The notes under the pieces were generated by a model. It was given only the letters and a program-made list of their open reading frames with translations, was not told the origin of the DNA and ran no database searches. From contig OZ025239.1 in the NCBI GenBank assembly GCA_964019155.1, positions 99,892,934-99,956,933 of the forward strand: a DNA stretch of 64,000 nt, given 5' to 3'. Positions 1 to 11,030 of the stretch are shown in pieces. Both the position numbers and the translations under genes were made by a program. Each line of letters opens with the position of its first letter. Position 1 is the first letter of the stretch. Origin of the DNA: Osedax fenrisi. Its lineage: Eukaryota > Annelida > Polychaeta > Sabellida > Siboglinidae.

Positions 1-2
1 TG

Positions 3-92
3 AGTGAACTACATCCGACATTTATGGAAAAGGAGTCAGAATATGTTATAGATATTTATCTACGAAATAATAAAAACAAAAAATGTTAATAA
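3..92 (+). other. possible C-terminal coding fragment cut by the window edge
   Basis: Read from base 3 the sequence is open for 29 codons and ends in TAA at 90-92. The peptide is charged (ELHPTFMEKESEYVIDIY, then Asn/Lys-rich). It could be the end of a last exon that starts outside the window. I do not recognise the family, and in such AT-rich DNA a 29-codon open stretch may be chance. Confidence 0.25.
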
Positions 93-119
93 ATATAATA
101 TATTCATAACTTTTATTTA

Positions 120-125
<6 letters not shown>

Positions 126-158
<33 letters not shown>
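126..158. repeat. (TA)n microsatellite
   Basis: Uninterrupted TA dinucleotides. They border the word-repeat array that follows and may mark where its left end was lost. Confidence 0.9.
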
Positions 159-166
<8 letters not shown>

Positions 167-179
167 AAATTGTATAACA

Positions 180-668
180 TATTGTATAATAGTAATGGAA
201 TAAAATGCATTCTCAAAGTAATAGAATATAATGCAGTAAAAAAATGAAGGAATAAAATGCAGTATAAAACTTGGAATAAAATGTAGTATACAAATAATGG
301 AATAAAATGCAATCTAAAAGTAACAGAATATAATGCAGTATAAAAATAATGGAATTTAATGCAATACAAAAATAATGGAATAAAATACTGTTCAAATGTG
401 ATGGAATAATATACACATCTTCAACATGAACAAACTTTCGCACTTTATGCATCTATAATGTGTAGGATTAAAATGCTGCACAAAAATAATGGAATAAAAT
501 GCTGTTTAAAAGTAATGGAATAAAATGCAGCATAAAAATGACGGAATAAAATGCTATTCAAAATATGGCATTATATACACATCTATAACATGAACAAACT
601 TCTGCATTTTATGCATCACAAAAAAGGTGGCATTTTATTCCACTATTTTTATCATTGTGTTTACTGGG
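180..668. repeat. word-repeat array ending in the terminal motif TGTTTACTGGG
   Basis: The body consists of about fifteen degenerate copies of a word close to AATGGAATAAAATGCAGTA, spaced roughly 20-35 bp. Between copies lie runs such as AAAAATA. Two related blocks (about 405-455 and 565-615) contain ATACACATCT and AACATGAACAAACTT. The right boundary is TGTTTACTGGG at 658-668, the reverse complement of the CCCAGTAAACA start seen at 37317, 56415 and (as CCCAGCAAACA) 37891. No matching left end is visible; a (TA)n tract replaces it. I read this as a truncated non-autonomous transposon. Short open frames on the minus strand are by-products of the repetition. Confidence 0.6.
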
Positions 669-868
669 GTACCACAGTACCAAGTTAGAAAGCGTGTTTC
701 TTAACCACAGTACCACCCATTTGCTTATATATGTAAACTAAATGGGACTGGGGTACTGTGGTATTGTGGTACTGTGGGATGGGACATCGAAAAGTTAGTA
801 CCACTGTCCCACTTGAGTTTACATGTACAAGCATACAGGTGGTACTGTGACACTGTGGTACGTTACAA
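666..868. repeat. cluster of direct and inverted GGTACTGTGG words
   Basis: At least seven copies of GGTACTGTGG or its reverse complement CCACAGTACC, several slightly changed, are arranged in both orientations. The first is inside a palindrome (GGTACCACAGTACC). The block is visibly richer in G and C than its surroundings. It begins exactly where the preceding array ends and stops near 868. It is probably the body of another small element; no target duplication could be defined. Confidence 0.55.
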
Positions 869-880
869 AAAAACGCACCA

Positions 881-2440
881 TAGTATCCTATAATAATTAT
901 AATAACATGAATACTATTTTTTAAATATAATGATATTAATATTATTAAAATTATGCCTAAGCATCGAATACTTTATTATAATTACCATATTATATCATTT
1001 ATTATTGTAATGATATATTAGAATTGTTGACTTATAATACTAATGTTTAGTAATGTATATAATGTATATAATAACCTATTCCATAATTAAATACTAAATA
1101 CATAAATTATATATTATGGGCCAGGGTAAAGGGCCAAGGGAAAATAAAGTATTGTCACTTTAACGACTACTTTTACACAAATGCATATAATGCAACTAAT
1201 TTTGTTAACCTATAGTTAGCTAAATATCATATCTATAAAACCTATACTATATCTAAACATATAACCATCTAAAAGTTATCAAGTTACCACCAATATTTTA
1301 TTTTTGTATTTTGTATTGTTTTTTTCATCAACTTTTTTTATAATATTTATAATTAGTATATTTAAAAATAAAATTATGACATTCTAATAGGATAGCTTAT
1401 TATCAGTAATATCATATATATATATATATATATATACTCATAAATGTTTACAATGATTGGAATATAGCAATTGGACAAAAGTAGTAGTATACTACTAGTA
1501 AACTATAGTTTGAAAACAAAAAATCAGAAAAAAAAGTTCTGAGATATAGCCTTCTAAAGTTTTTAACAATATTATTTTGAATAAATAATAATAAATTTAT
1601 GATATTTAATGATATTTTATCATATATAATGTTATTGTAATTCGCCACTCCCTGCATGATAACTGGATGTAGCTCTATAGATAAATATTAATATTATAAA
1701 TAATGAAAATAAAACGTATCATAACTGAATATTTGAACACTAATATTACTCACATTTTATTAAATATTTTGTACAGGACTCGTTTAAAAACTCGAATTGA
1801 AATACTTTGAAATACTTTTATTTTAAACATTATAAACTATTTTAAAAATAAATCTGTATATTTTAAAATATTAATATAAAATTGTTAACAACAACAACAA
1901 ATGCGAAGGTTTCCCCAGCCGTTAAAGTATTTTAATTGGATGTACTTTTTATTTATAATATGTCTGTCAATAATTGTAAACGATCCTATTATGACATAAC
2001 GAAAATATATTTTTTACTTATTTCGATTTTAAAAAATATGCAAACATATATCTTTTAAACACATATAATGAACAAACTATACATTTTTATAATTTGTAAA
2101 TTAAATATATCTAAATAACTATACAATATTAATTAATAATACGTATACGATTTATTAATTAATGTATATTAAATATATTATTATAAATCTTTTTTCATGT
2201 TTATTATTCTGTAATTATTTATTTAAATTATAAATAATTTTAAATATTTTAAATATTAAAGTTGATTAAAATTAAATTTATTAACATTTTTAATATGTAT
2301 ATATTTAATACATATATATTTAAAATATATTTAAAATAATTTGAATCATGATAATAATAAGTTATAATAAGTATCATGATAATTAATTGTATTATATTAA
2401 TATACTATTTTAATATAATCTTAATTCATTTATTTATATA
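881..2440. other. AT-rich stretch without recognised genes
   Basis: No coding homology seen on either strand. It holds a short TA run near 1415-1436, a GGGCCAGGGTAAAGGGCCAAGGG patch near 1118-1141, and a CAACAACAACAA tract near 1890. The minus-strand open frame at 1448-1657 looks like chance. Confidence 0.5.
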
Positions 2441-4214
2441 CAGAACCCAGTAATGAATATTTTGAAATTGATAAGAATAATGCAGAAGTAAATTCTGAAA
2501 GAAATAATGATGTTACTCGACCAGATGTCATTAATAATTTTGAAGATAAAATATTTTAAAAATACAGATGAATATTTAGATTATGAATTAATTGAAGAAT
2601 ATGAAAATGACTTTAGAATATATTCTTGTTCAGAAGAAGATAATGATGATAATGAACTAAACTTTAAAGAAGATTTTTATTATTAGCAATCGAAAAATCA
2701 TTAAATGTTACTGCATTATTACGTCTATTCAGGAAGCATAAACTAGGAGGTAAAATGCCTATTTCTTCGCGAACTATTTTGAAGACTCCTAGAGATATAA
2801 AAACTACTATCGTGTCGGATATGGAATATTATAATTTTGGAGTAAAAAAGTAATTGATAGCAAACCTGGAAACTAATAATTTAGATTTTTCTAGTTCAAC
2901 TATTTATCTTAGTATGAATATCAATGGCATTTCTTTTTACAAAAGTGCAAAGCATACTTCATGGCCAGTATTACTATCGTGTAATATACAACCGATAACA
3001 GTATTCCCGGTTATTATTACTCATGGAAAATCGAAGCCGACTAATAATGACTTTTTAAATGAATGAATTAACGAAATAAAAGAATTAATAGAATCGGGAT
3101 TACATATTTTCAATTGAAACATAAAGATTATATTACATTCTATACCTTATGATTCACCTGCAAGATCTATGGTAAAGTGCATAAAGTCACATGCGGTATA
3201 CTATAGTTGTGCTCGTTTCACACAACCGGGAGAACGTATAAATGGCAGAATTTAATTTTAAAAAATCGGTGCTGAAATAAGAACATACCAATCCTTCAGA
3301 AATAAAACAAATGAGGAACACCACTTGTATACGACTGATTCACCATTTGTATCATTTAATATTGATATGATACGACAATTTCCTATTGACTATATGCATT
3401 ATCTTTGCCTTGGTGTAATGAAACATTTATTATTTAGATGGTTGGGTAAAGAGATGTTTAATACTAGAAGATATCGTATTTATTCTATAAATGAAGCAAA
3501 AAAAAAGATTAGAATTCATCTCAAAGAATATACCAAAAGATATTTTTAGTCATAGGCCAAGAACATTGGATTTCGTCAAGTTTTGGAAAACTACAGAATA
3601 TAGGCAATTTCTTCTATATACTGGTCATATTGTGCTTACAGAATTAATTTCAGAATGCTATAACAATAACTTCTTAATGTTGAATTCAGCTTCATTGATC
3701 CTATTACGACCGAATTCTACACAATAAACCGTTACTTATGCAAAATTACTTATAAAATAGCATATTGTATACATGTATTTTTTACATATATAATTGAATA
3801 TTATATATATATAATAGAATATTGTATTAATATATAAAATAGCATATTGTATACAGGTAATTTTTACATATATAATTGAATATTATATATATATATAATA
3901 GAATATTGTATTAATATATATATAATAGAATATTGTATTAATATACTTAAATTTTAATTATTTTATAGAATTGCCAATAACATGGACATGATTTGCCGAC
4001 ATATAATCTACTCATGCTAACTCATATACATATGGATTATCAAAAATATGACCATTTAGATAATGTATCAACATTTCCATTTGAATCGTATCTCGGAAAG
4101 ATAATGGTATTGCTCACTTCTGGTTCCTTGGCAGTTAAACAGTTGATAGGAAGGTTACACGGAAGGGGGAATATACAATTAAAGTGGAAAACCGAAAATA
4201 CCACAAAGAAATGA
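2441..4214 (+). pseudogene. Tnp2-like (EnSpm/CACTA-type?) transposase, copy 1
   Basis: Translated fragments match the order of domains in the better copy at 47782-49800. In order they are an acidic N-terminal part (2441-2670), a helical block around ALLRLFRKHKLGG (2707-2760), the block SMNINGISFYKSAKHTSWP (about 2911-2970), SPARSMVKCIKS (about 3157), FPIDYMHYLCLGVMKHLL (about 3379), a tail with KFWKTTEYRQFLLYTGH (about 3580), and HLDNVSTFPFESYLGK (about 4054-4101). Several stops and frame changes break it, and a tandem repeat (3757-3955) separates the last fragment. An acceptor-like ATACAG precedes 2443. The family is one of the widespread animal transposase-domain proteins that I associate with Tnp2/Transposase_21; the superfamily assignment is uncertain. 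It cannot encode a working protein. Confidence 0.7.
3757..3955. repeat. tandem repeat, about 90-bp unit
   Basis: Two full units and a partial one contain ATAGCATATTGTATACA, ACATATATAATTGAATATT and AATAGAATATTGTATTAAT in the same order. It sits inside Tnp2-like copy 1, either in an old intron or as an insertion. Confidence 0.8.
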
Positions 4215-4530
4215 GATATTTATTTAATTAAAAATTGTAAAAATTGTGTTGTGATTCTAAGTATTAATTCTAATAATATTTATTGTAATTTATATAAACT
4301 TATAAGTCTCTAAGAATACCCATTTTAATCGTATTTGTTTGTTATTTATAAGGGCATTATTGCAGGACATACAACTATTACAACAACACCTCTATACCAC
4401 CGAGGTATTTTATTTAATACTACACCATATTATGATGAATATATTATGATAATACAATCTATACAACATTATTATAAATTACAGTATTTTGTAATAAAAG
4501 TTAAAGTGAAGTAAAATATATTTTTGATGT

Positions 4531-4795
4531 AGTGAAAAAGCTATTTTACGTTATTATGTAAACCTCCTGTATTATAAAATGTATGATGTTATTCAAAAAC
4601 TATTATGCGAAACTATAATATTTTCATTAAATTAATCGTGTAGCGAAAATATATGTTTAGCTATTATGGGAAACTCTAATATTATCATGAAATTAATCAT
4701 GTAGCGAAAAAGCTATATTTAGTTATTATGGTGAACTCTAATATTATCATTAAATTACTGATATTACGATAAAGCTACGTTAAGCTATATATATA
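4531..4795. repeat. minisatellite, about 61-bp unit
   Basis: Three clear consecutive units start near 4600, 4661 and 4725 with CTATTATG(C/G)GAAACT or its variant, followed by TAATATTATCATTAAATTA and GTAGCGAAAA. A degenerate unit lies before them. Confidence 0.75.
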
Positions 4796-4939
4796 CAAAA
4801 CTTATAAAATGTATATGTAATGAAAAATATACGTTGAGCTATAGAATGAAACTACAGCAAAACTAAATGAGCTACACTTGGTAGCCTGGTAAGGTTAATA
4901 ATTAATGGAATTAATTAAATATTAATATTAAAATGGTCA

Positions 4940-5500
4940 TTTCCAAAATATTATGATATATATTTTAGTAGTAATATAAATATTAAAAAATATCATACTG
5001 ACTATCTTATTAATTTGGCTGATGAACGAGGTTTGGTGTACGGTATTTACATTCACTATATTAATAAATTTTATAAATCACCAAATACATTATTAAACGG
5101 CAGAGACTTAGTCGACTATTTTAAATTAAAGCACGCCTTTTTTTATACCACATTTAGAGCAAAACGAATGTTTCCAAACATAAATACTAACTGTTTAACG
5201 AAAGGGTAATATATATAACTATAAATACGACAGTAAAAACCACATAATGCAAACTTGTAATTATAATTATAATAACAGAATACATAGACATAACTACGTA
5301 AATAATCTACTCATACTATTATTAAATAAACATAAGTATATTACTGTCCTCGAACAACATATCCAAACCCGTAATGAACTAAGTAAACCCGACATTATAA
5401 CATATAAAAACGATACTGCATATATAATAGACACACAAATATCAATAGACACAATAGATACTTTTATTTTTGTTTATAACGTCAATAATTGGGATAATTG
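4940..5500 (+). pseudogene. R2/R4-type LINE, C-terminal endonuclease fragment
   Basis: Two open pieces (5015-5206 and 5247-5540) read as the tail of an R2-like polyprotein. The first, ending near FRAKRMFPNIN, resembles the segment before the CCHC finger. The second carries KPDII at about 5386-5400, then TAYIIDTQIS, the spacing and hydrophobic strand typical of the PD-(D/E)XK restriction-like endonuclease of R2-clade elements. A frame change lies between the pieces and the finger cysteines are not conserved. The reverse transcriptase domain is absent. The homology is read by eye and is weaker than for the other LINEs here. Confidence 0.55.
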
Positions 5501-5533
5501 TAATTGGTTGTCAAGCAAACCAATATCCGAAAA

Positions 5534-5655
5534 TAGGTAGAGAGGCAGGTATAGAGGCTGGTAGAGAGGTAAGTAAGGAGGTGTAGAGGTAGATAGGTAG
5601 GTAGATATGATTGTAGAGAGGATTGTAGAGAGGCACGTATAGAGGTAGAGAGGTA
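5534..5655. repeat. purine-rich minisatellite (GGTAGAGA-type)
   Basis: Reiterated GGTAGAGAGG, GGTATAGAGG and GTAGGTAGATA words on the plus strand. It directly follows the R2-like fragment and may have grown from that element's 3' tail. Confidence 0.85.
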
Positions 5656-5794
5656 TACATATATGTAGGAGAAAGATGGGTAATGTGGCCACTTTTAGAT
5701 AATGTTGTATAAATTTATAAATATTAGTTCTAATTTTTTTCAATATGGATACATCTTATGATATATAAGAGGACTGCCGAATCATTTTTTCATT

Positions 5795-6475
5795 TTAGCG
5801 TATCTAATTGAAATTAGAAGGATTTTCACCTACAAATCAAAATTCGTCTGTGAGTATGAGTATGAAAAGTTTAAATGGAGAAGCAATCAAGAATGTATTA
5901 GATTTTAAATACCTCGGTAGTTATATTGCCTCCACTGATAATGACGTTAGCATCCGAATAGGCAAAGCATGGGCTGTACTGAATAACCTTAATAAAATAT
6001 GACATCAAATCTGTCAATAAGACTCAAAAGAAACTTTTTCAGAGCCACAGTTGAATCTGTATTGGTATATGAAGCTATAACATGGACCCTGACAATAGCC
6101 TTGGATAAAAAAATAAATGGATCTTACACCAGAATGTTACGGGCAGCTCTAAATATTTCATGGAGACCATATTTCCAATATAGACCTATATGGTAAAATA
6201 CCAAAGATTACAGACACAATACGCGAACAAAGGCTACGCTTCTCATGTCATTGCTGGAGAAGTAACAACGAGGTTGTTAGCGATGTGCTGCTATGGCTAC
6301 CCATACATGGACGAAGATCTCGAGGAAGCCCCTCCAAAACCTTCGTAGATCAGCTAATGGAAGACACAAGCTGTAACTACGAAGAGCTACCAAACGCAAT
6401 GATGAATCGAGAGGAATGGAGAGTACGTGTCAATCAATGCCGCGCAAGCTCGACCTTGTAAGGTAAGGTAATAGT
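5795..6475 (+). pseudogene. RTE-like LINE, C-terminal fragment of reverse transcriptase polyprotein
   Basis: 5808-6002 encodes the post-RT segment with LDFKYLGSYIAST. After a one-base frame change at about 6000 it continues as RLKRNFFRATVESVLVYEA and TWTL, then YTRMLRAALNISW. A further shifted frame (about 6185-6462) reads IREQRLRFSCHC, RRSRGSP and MMNREEWRVRVNQCRA, the usual C-terminus of this LINE group. The 3' end is AAGGTAAGGTAA at about 6462-6473, a simple tail. The RT catalytic part is absent, so this is a 5'-truncated copy. A related copy lies at 11031-12640 and a minus-strand piece at 45790-46475. Confidence 0.75.
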
Positions 6476-6597
6476 ATAATATTTGGTATTTGATTATAAA
6501 TTTGTTATATTGTAATTGATTACATAATATATATTTAATTCAATTCTCGTATTTATTTTGAATACATATATATTTATGAGTCATATATATTTATGTG

Positions 6598-6629
<32 letters not shown>

Positions 6630-6633
6630 GATA

Positions 6634-7074
6634 ATGTCACCAATATCTAATGACAAATTATTAAAATGTATCACTGAATTAACCAGTAAAGTAGATAACT
6701 TATCAAAATTAGTTACTTATCAAACAAAATTGATACAAGAACTTAAAACCGATAATACTAACTTAAATAATGTAATACATTCTGAATTTAATCTTAATAA
6801 AGAAATAATTCATAAATTACCCATTAAACAAATAAATAATACATTGATAACATTAGACAGAGATATAGAGGATAATAAAAACAATATTATAATATTTACT
6901 AATTTAAATAAAGAGGATAAAACAGAGTATACTAATAAAGATAATGTTAACAATTTTATAAATTCAAAGCTAAATACAGAATTTGTTGAAGAATCTATTA
7001 TAGATATACAAGTATATAATAATAAGGATAATTCATCAGAAGAATTAAAATCAATAAATATGTTATCAAATTAG
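6634..7074 (+). CDS. ORF1-like protein of a CR1/Jockey-type LINE
   Basis: An uninterrupted 146-codon frame starting at ATG 6634. Residues about 1-60 are rich in Leu, Lys, Asn and Thr with heptad-like spacing (LLKCITELTSKVDNLSKLV), suggesting a coiled coil. Residues about 75-130 (NNIIIFTNLNKEDK onward) look like the start of the RRM-like fold of LINE ORF1 proteins. The decayed endonuclease-RT reading frame follows on the same strand from 7464, which supports the LINE assignment. Low complexity makes the coiled-coil call uncertain, and the protein may be truncated at its C-terminus, because the frame is followed at once by more LINE-like peptide in other frames. Confidence 0.5.
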   Translation: MSPISNDKLLKCITELTSKVDNLSKLVTYQTKLIQELKTDNTNLNNVIHSEFNLNKEIIHKLPIKQINNTLITLDRDIEDNKNNIIIFTNLNKEDKTEYTNKDNVNNFINSKLNTEFVEESIIDIQVYNNKDNSSEELKSINMLSN

Positions 7075-7463
7075 ATAATCAAAAGTCTGTGATAAATATA
7101 CTTAAGAATTAAGAAAAATTAAGAATAAATTGAAGTTAAAAGATACTAATTATTATATAAATAAAAAACATTCTATTAAAGGGGGTCTAGTATACTAATA
7201 TAAATAACTTATTTTATAATACCAGACAATTATTAAAATCTAAACAAATTACTAATACATGGGTAGGTATATAATAATAATGTATATATTAGTACAGATA
7301 AAACAAATAAAATAATAATTACAGATATTACACAATTAAGTTATATTTTGTTGTATATATTTTGTATATATTAATCCATATATTTTTTACATTTATTAAT
7401 CCATTTATTTTATATTTATATACATTTTTACATTCTTTTACTTAACATATATAATGATAAACA

Positions 7464-9450
7464 ATGTTAATTGTTCTGACATTAATGATATTGAATTTAC
7501 ATATAATGTTTATTATAATAGTGATAATATCAATAATAATACTAAATATGTCAGATGATTTTATGAATATAATTCCAAAAGTAAATTGTAATTATTTAAA
7601 TATTGATTCAATAGACATAGAGTATAATCAAGGAATTTCTATTATATATATAAATTCACGTAGTGTTATTAAACATGTTGATGATATCATTTTTGTATTA
7701 GTTTAATGTAAACTTAAATTTAATGTTATAGTTATTACTGAAACTTGGTTTCAAGAAATAAATAAAGATATGTATACAATTGATAAATATAATAGTATTC
7801 ATGTAGTTCGAAATAATAATGGTACTACAAATAATAACGTTGGTGGTGGTGTGTCAATTTTTATTCAAGATGATTTGATTTATAATACATTAGATAACTT
7901 ATGCATATCAATACCCAATTTTTTAGATATAGTCACTATATCATTAAATATAAGTAATACAAATATAATTATTAGTGGGATATATAAATCTCCGAAATCA
8001 AATAATTAATTTTAGCGATTTTATATATAATAATTTTAATATGCTTTCAGTAAAGAATACATTTTTGTAGTTGGAGATTTTAATGTTAATATTTTAGATG
8101 TTAATAATAATTATAATAAACATTTTATAAATACAATTTATAGTATGGAATGTTTTCCTTTAGTAACCAGACCAACAAGATATGGAAATACTATAAATTC
8201 ATTAATATATAATATATATTGTAATTAATGAAAAACCCATAAGTAACCGGATTATAATTAGTGACATTAGTGACATTAGTGACCACTTACCTATTTATGT
8301 TATATATGATAATAATACTACAAAAATTAAAAAATACTTTACAAAATATAAATTTATAAGAAAAATAAATGATGAATCGATATTAAAATTTAGAGAAAGT
8401 ATATCTAAATATGATTGGGATTATATTTATTCTAATGATATAAATTCAATATTTAATTATTTCATTGATAACTTAATACAATTATATAACATTCATAGTT
8501 CTATGATCAAAGTAAAAGAAAAGAGTAAAAAAATAAACCATGGTTATATTTTAGTCTTATTAAATGTATAAATAAATAAAATAGAATGTATAAGAAATTA
8601 ATAAAACATTGGACAACGGAAACATTTATATTTTATAAAAAATATAAAAATATTCTTACATCTCTATTTCGTAGGTCTGAATATTTATAGTATTCATTTA
8701 AAATAAATAATAATAGTAAATATACTTGGTCTGTAATAAATAAATTATTAAATAAAAAAAATACAATCTAATGAAGAATTAAATACTCCTTCATCTGAAG
8801 AATTTAATAATTATTGTAGTACTATAGGTATAGAATTATCTGATAAAATAAAAATAAATGTATGTGATAATAATTTATATACTACAATGACAAATAATTA
8901 TAATAATACATTTTTTTTTATCTACATCAAGTTTTGAAATTCAGGAAGAAATTAGTAATTCAAAACTTAAATATAGTAATTATTGTTCAGACATAAATAT
9001 GTTTTTAATTAAAAAAAATAGTATTGATATTAGTCCAATTTTATCATATTTGTTTAATAGAGTTTTTTCTGAAAGGGTTTTTCCTAATATTTTAAAAATA
9101 GCTAAAGTGGTACCATAATTTATAAAATCTGATGTCTAAATCAGAAAATTATAAGCCAATTTCGTTGTTACAACAATTTTTTAAGATTCTAGAACAATTA
9201 ATACAAAATATTATTAACATTTTTAGATAAATTTAATATAAGTAAATGTTAATATGGGTTTAGAAATAAAATTTCAACAGTAGATGCTTTAGTAAATGTT
9301 ATTGAAACTGTTTGTCAAAAGCTTAAAAATCTAAATAAATGTGCTATATTATCGAATGATCTTCGAAAAGCTTTTGATACATTAAATCATGATATTCTTT
9401 TAAAAAATCTATATGTATATGGGATAAGAGGTATTTCTATAGACCTTTAA
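7464..9450 (+). pseudogene. CR1/Jockey-type LINE ORF2 (AP endonuclease plus RT), decayed
   Basis: An apurinic-endonuclease domain is spread over 7620-8220. Visible blocks are ISIIYINSRSV, VIVITETWF, GGGVSIFIQDD, IISGIYKSP and FVVGDFNVNIL. The RT part follows with KVVP near 9110, a stretch near 9150-9170 corresponding to NYRPISLL, and LRKAFDTLNHDILLKNLY near 9360-9415. It is then cut off before the catalytic YADD box by unrelated AT-rich sequence at about 9450. Many stops and frame changes show it is dead. ORF1 is at 6634-7074. I cannot separate the CR1 and Jockey clades by eye. Confidence 0.7.
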
Positions 9451-9957
9451 ATTATTAATAAATTCATAAATATGATCAATATATATATATCTTATCGTGT
9501 CACTATATATATATATTATAATTACTAATTGTAATTGAAATATATAACAAACGCAACTACGCGCATATCATCGTGCAGATAAATATACACCTATATAATT
9601 ATGTCATACAAATCATGATATTTTCAAGTTGATATTTTATATACATTATTAAAAATACATTATTTTGATATAAATAATTATTATTTCAAAAAGTTATTAA
9701 TAGAGTTCTTATTTATTTATACCATATTTATTACTATATTAATATGGATAATCTATTTTCAAGCATAATTATTATGCTTTAAGGATTTTAAATATTTTGA
9801 TTATAATTGGAATTGGATTAAAATTATATTGTTATTAAAACCACGCTTATTTTGTTAAAATAAATTTGTTTTATAATATTAATATTAGTGAATAAATAAT
9901 ATAAATGATATTCAAAGGTGTATTATTAATTAATAATTATTCATATCGTCTTATATA

Positions 9958-10323
9958 CACTCCAAAAAAAAGCGAGTCATTATAGCAAATAAGCTAGTCT
10001 TTTTGCTAAAAAGCGAGTCATTTTAAAAATGACTCGCTTTACCGAGTCATTTTTTAAAAACGTTAGTGTTTTTTGCCATGACTAGCTATATATGTAATAT
10101 ATGGTACAAATGATATATAAATAATAAATTTCATAATTAATAAAGTAATTTTATTGTTTAATTGACTAGGGCTTAATTCTGAATAGATTCGCTAATAAAG
10201 ACTAGGCCTTGTTTCTGAAATAGACTAGCTCATACCGAGTCAATTTAATTTACCCTAGTTTTTTTAGAACAAATAAAAAGACTAGCTTTTTGAGAGAAAA
10301 AGACTCGCTTATTTTTCTGAGTG
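9958..10323. mobile_element. 366-bp MITE with TA target duplication (Tc1/mariner-like)
   Basis: The left end CACTCCAAAAAAAAGCGAGT and the right end, read on the minus strand as CACTCAGAAAAATAAGCGAG, form an inverted repeat of about 24 bp. TA flanks both sides (9956-9957 and 10324-10325). The interior is made of repeated GCGAGTCA/TGACTCGC and GACTAGC words in both orientations. No coding capacity. The TA duplication fits a Tc1/mariner-type mobiliser, though no such transposase is seen in the window. Confidence 0.75.
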
Positions 10324-10554
10324 TACTGTATTCTATAATTTTATAAACGATATCCACTATATTTTATTTCTATCACATTTTTGAAATAATCATGTAACCG
10401 TCAAATATCGCACATGAAAGCCGTTTAACAACCGTTTGTTATTTTATAATATTGCTCATTAGCTTTTACCCCGATTCATTCAAAATATAAATCGTATTCA
10501 TTTTATTTATATTAGTTATTACATTTGCAATTCATTTACTATAAAAGAGATTAG

Positions 10555-10791
10555 TTGATCAACCATCATTACAAATTATATTGTATTAATACATCTACAA
10601 AAATATCACAACTAATCGACCTCAATGATAAATGTTTATTCGAATCTATTACAAAATCTGAATTCACTATATCAACAATTTTTGATAAACATAATTTAAA
10701 TATACTCGGATTAGACACAATTTCAAGTAATTATTTACATGAAAAATATAGTAATACTAATTTAAAACAATTGTTAAGCCCGTTGAAATAA
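10555..10791 (+). other. unrecognised small open frame
   Basis: A 78-codon frame with a varied amino-acid composition (NLNILGLDTISSNYLHEKY near its middle), better than chance for this DNA. I do not recognise it. It stands alone between a MITE and a (TA)n tract and has no splice-site support. It may be a piece of an element whose other parts are lost. Confidence 0.3.
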
Positions 10792-10901
10792 TGTTATCAA
10801 CAAATGATCAAACAGTCACAGATATTTATCATTATGTTCCGATATTATAGACGCTAATAGTTTTTTTAAATAAAATTATATTAGATGATATTTTTAAATG
10901 T

Positions 10902-10904
<3 letters not shown>

Positions 10905-10975
<71 letters not shown>

Positions 10976-10976
10976 G

Positions 10977-11015
<39 letters not shown>

Positions 11016-11026
11016 ATATATATATG
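10905..11026. repeat. (TA)n microsatellite with ATACATATG interruptions
   Basis: More than 100 bp of TA repeats immediately upstream of the RTE LINE; it probably replaced that element's 5' part. Confidence 0.95.
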
Positions 11027-11030
11027 AAAA

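Noticed and set aside
5534..5655. Telomere-like repeat
   Set aside because: The unit is irregular GGTAGAGA-type, not TTAGG or TTAGGG.
5474..5743. Minus-strand frame rich in Tyr, Leu and Pro
   Set aside because: Produced by the purine-rich minisatellite read on the other strand.
10555..10791. Aspartic protease or gag-like fragment of a retroelement
   Set aside because: No D(T/S)G motif or zinc knuckle; kept only as an unassigned open frame.
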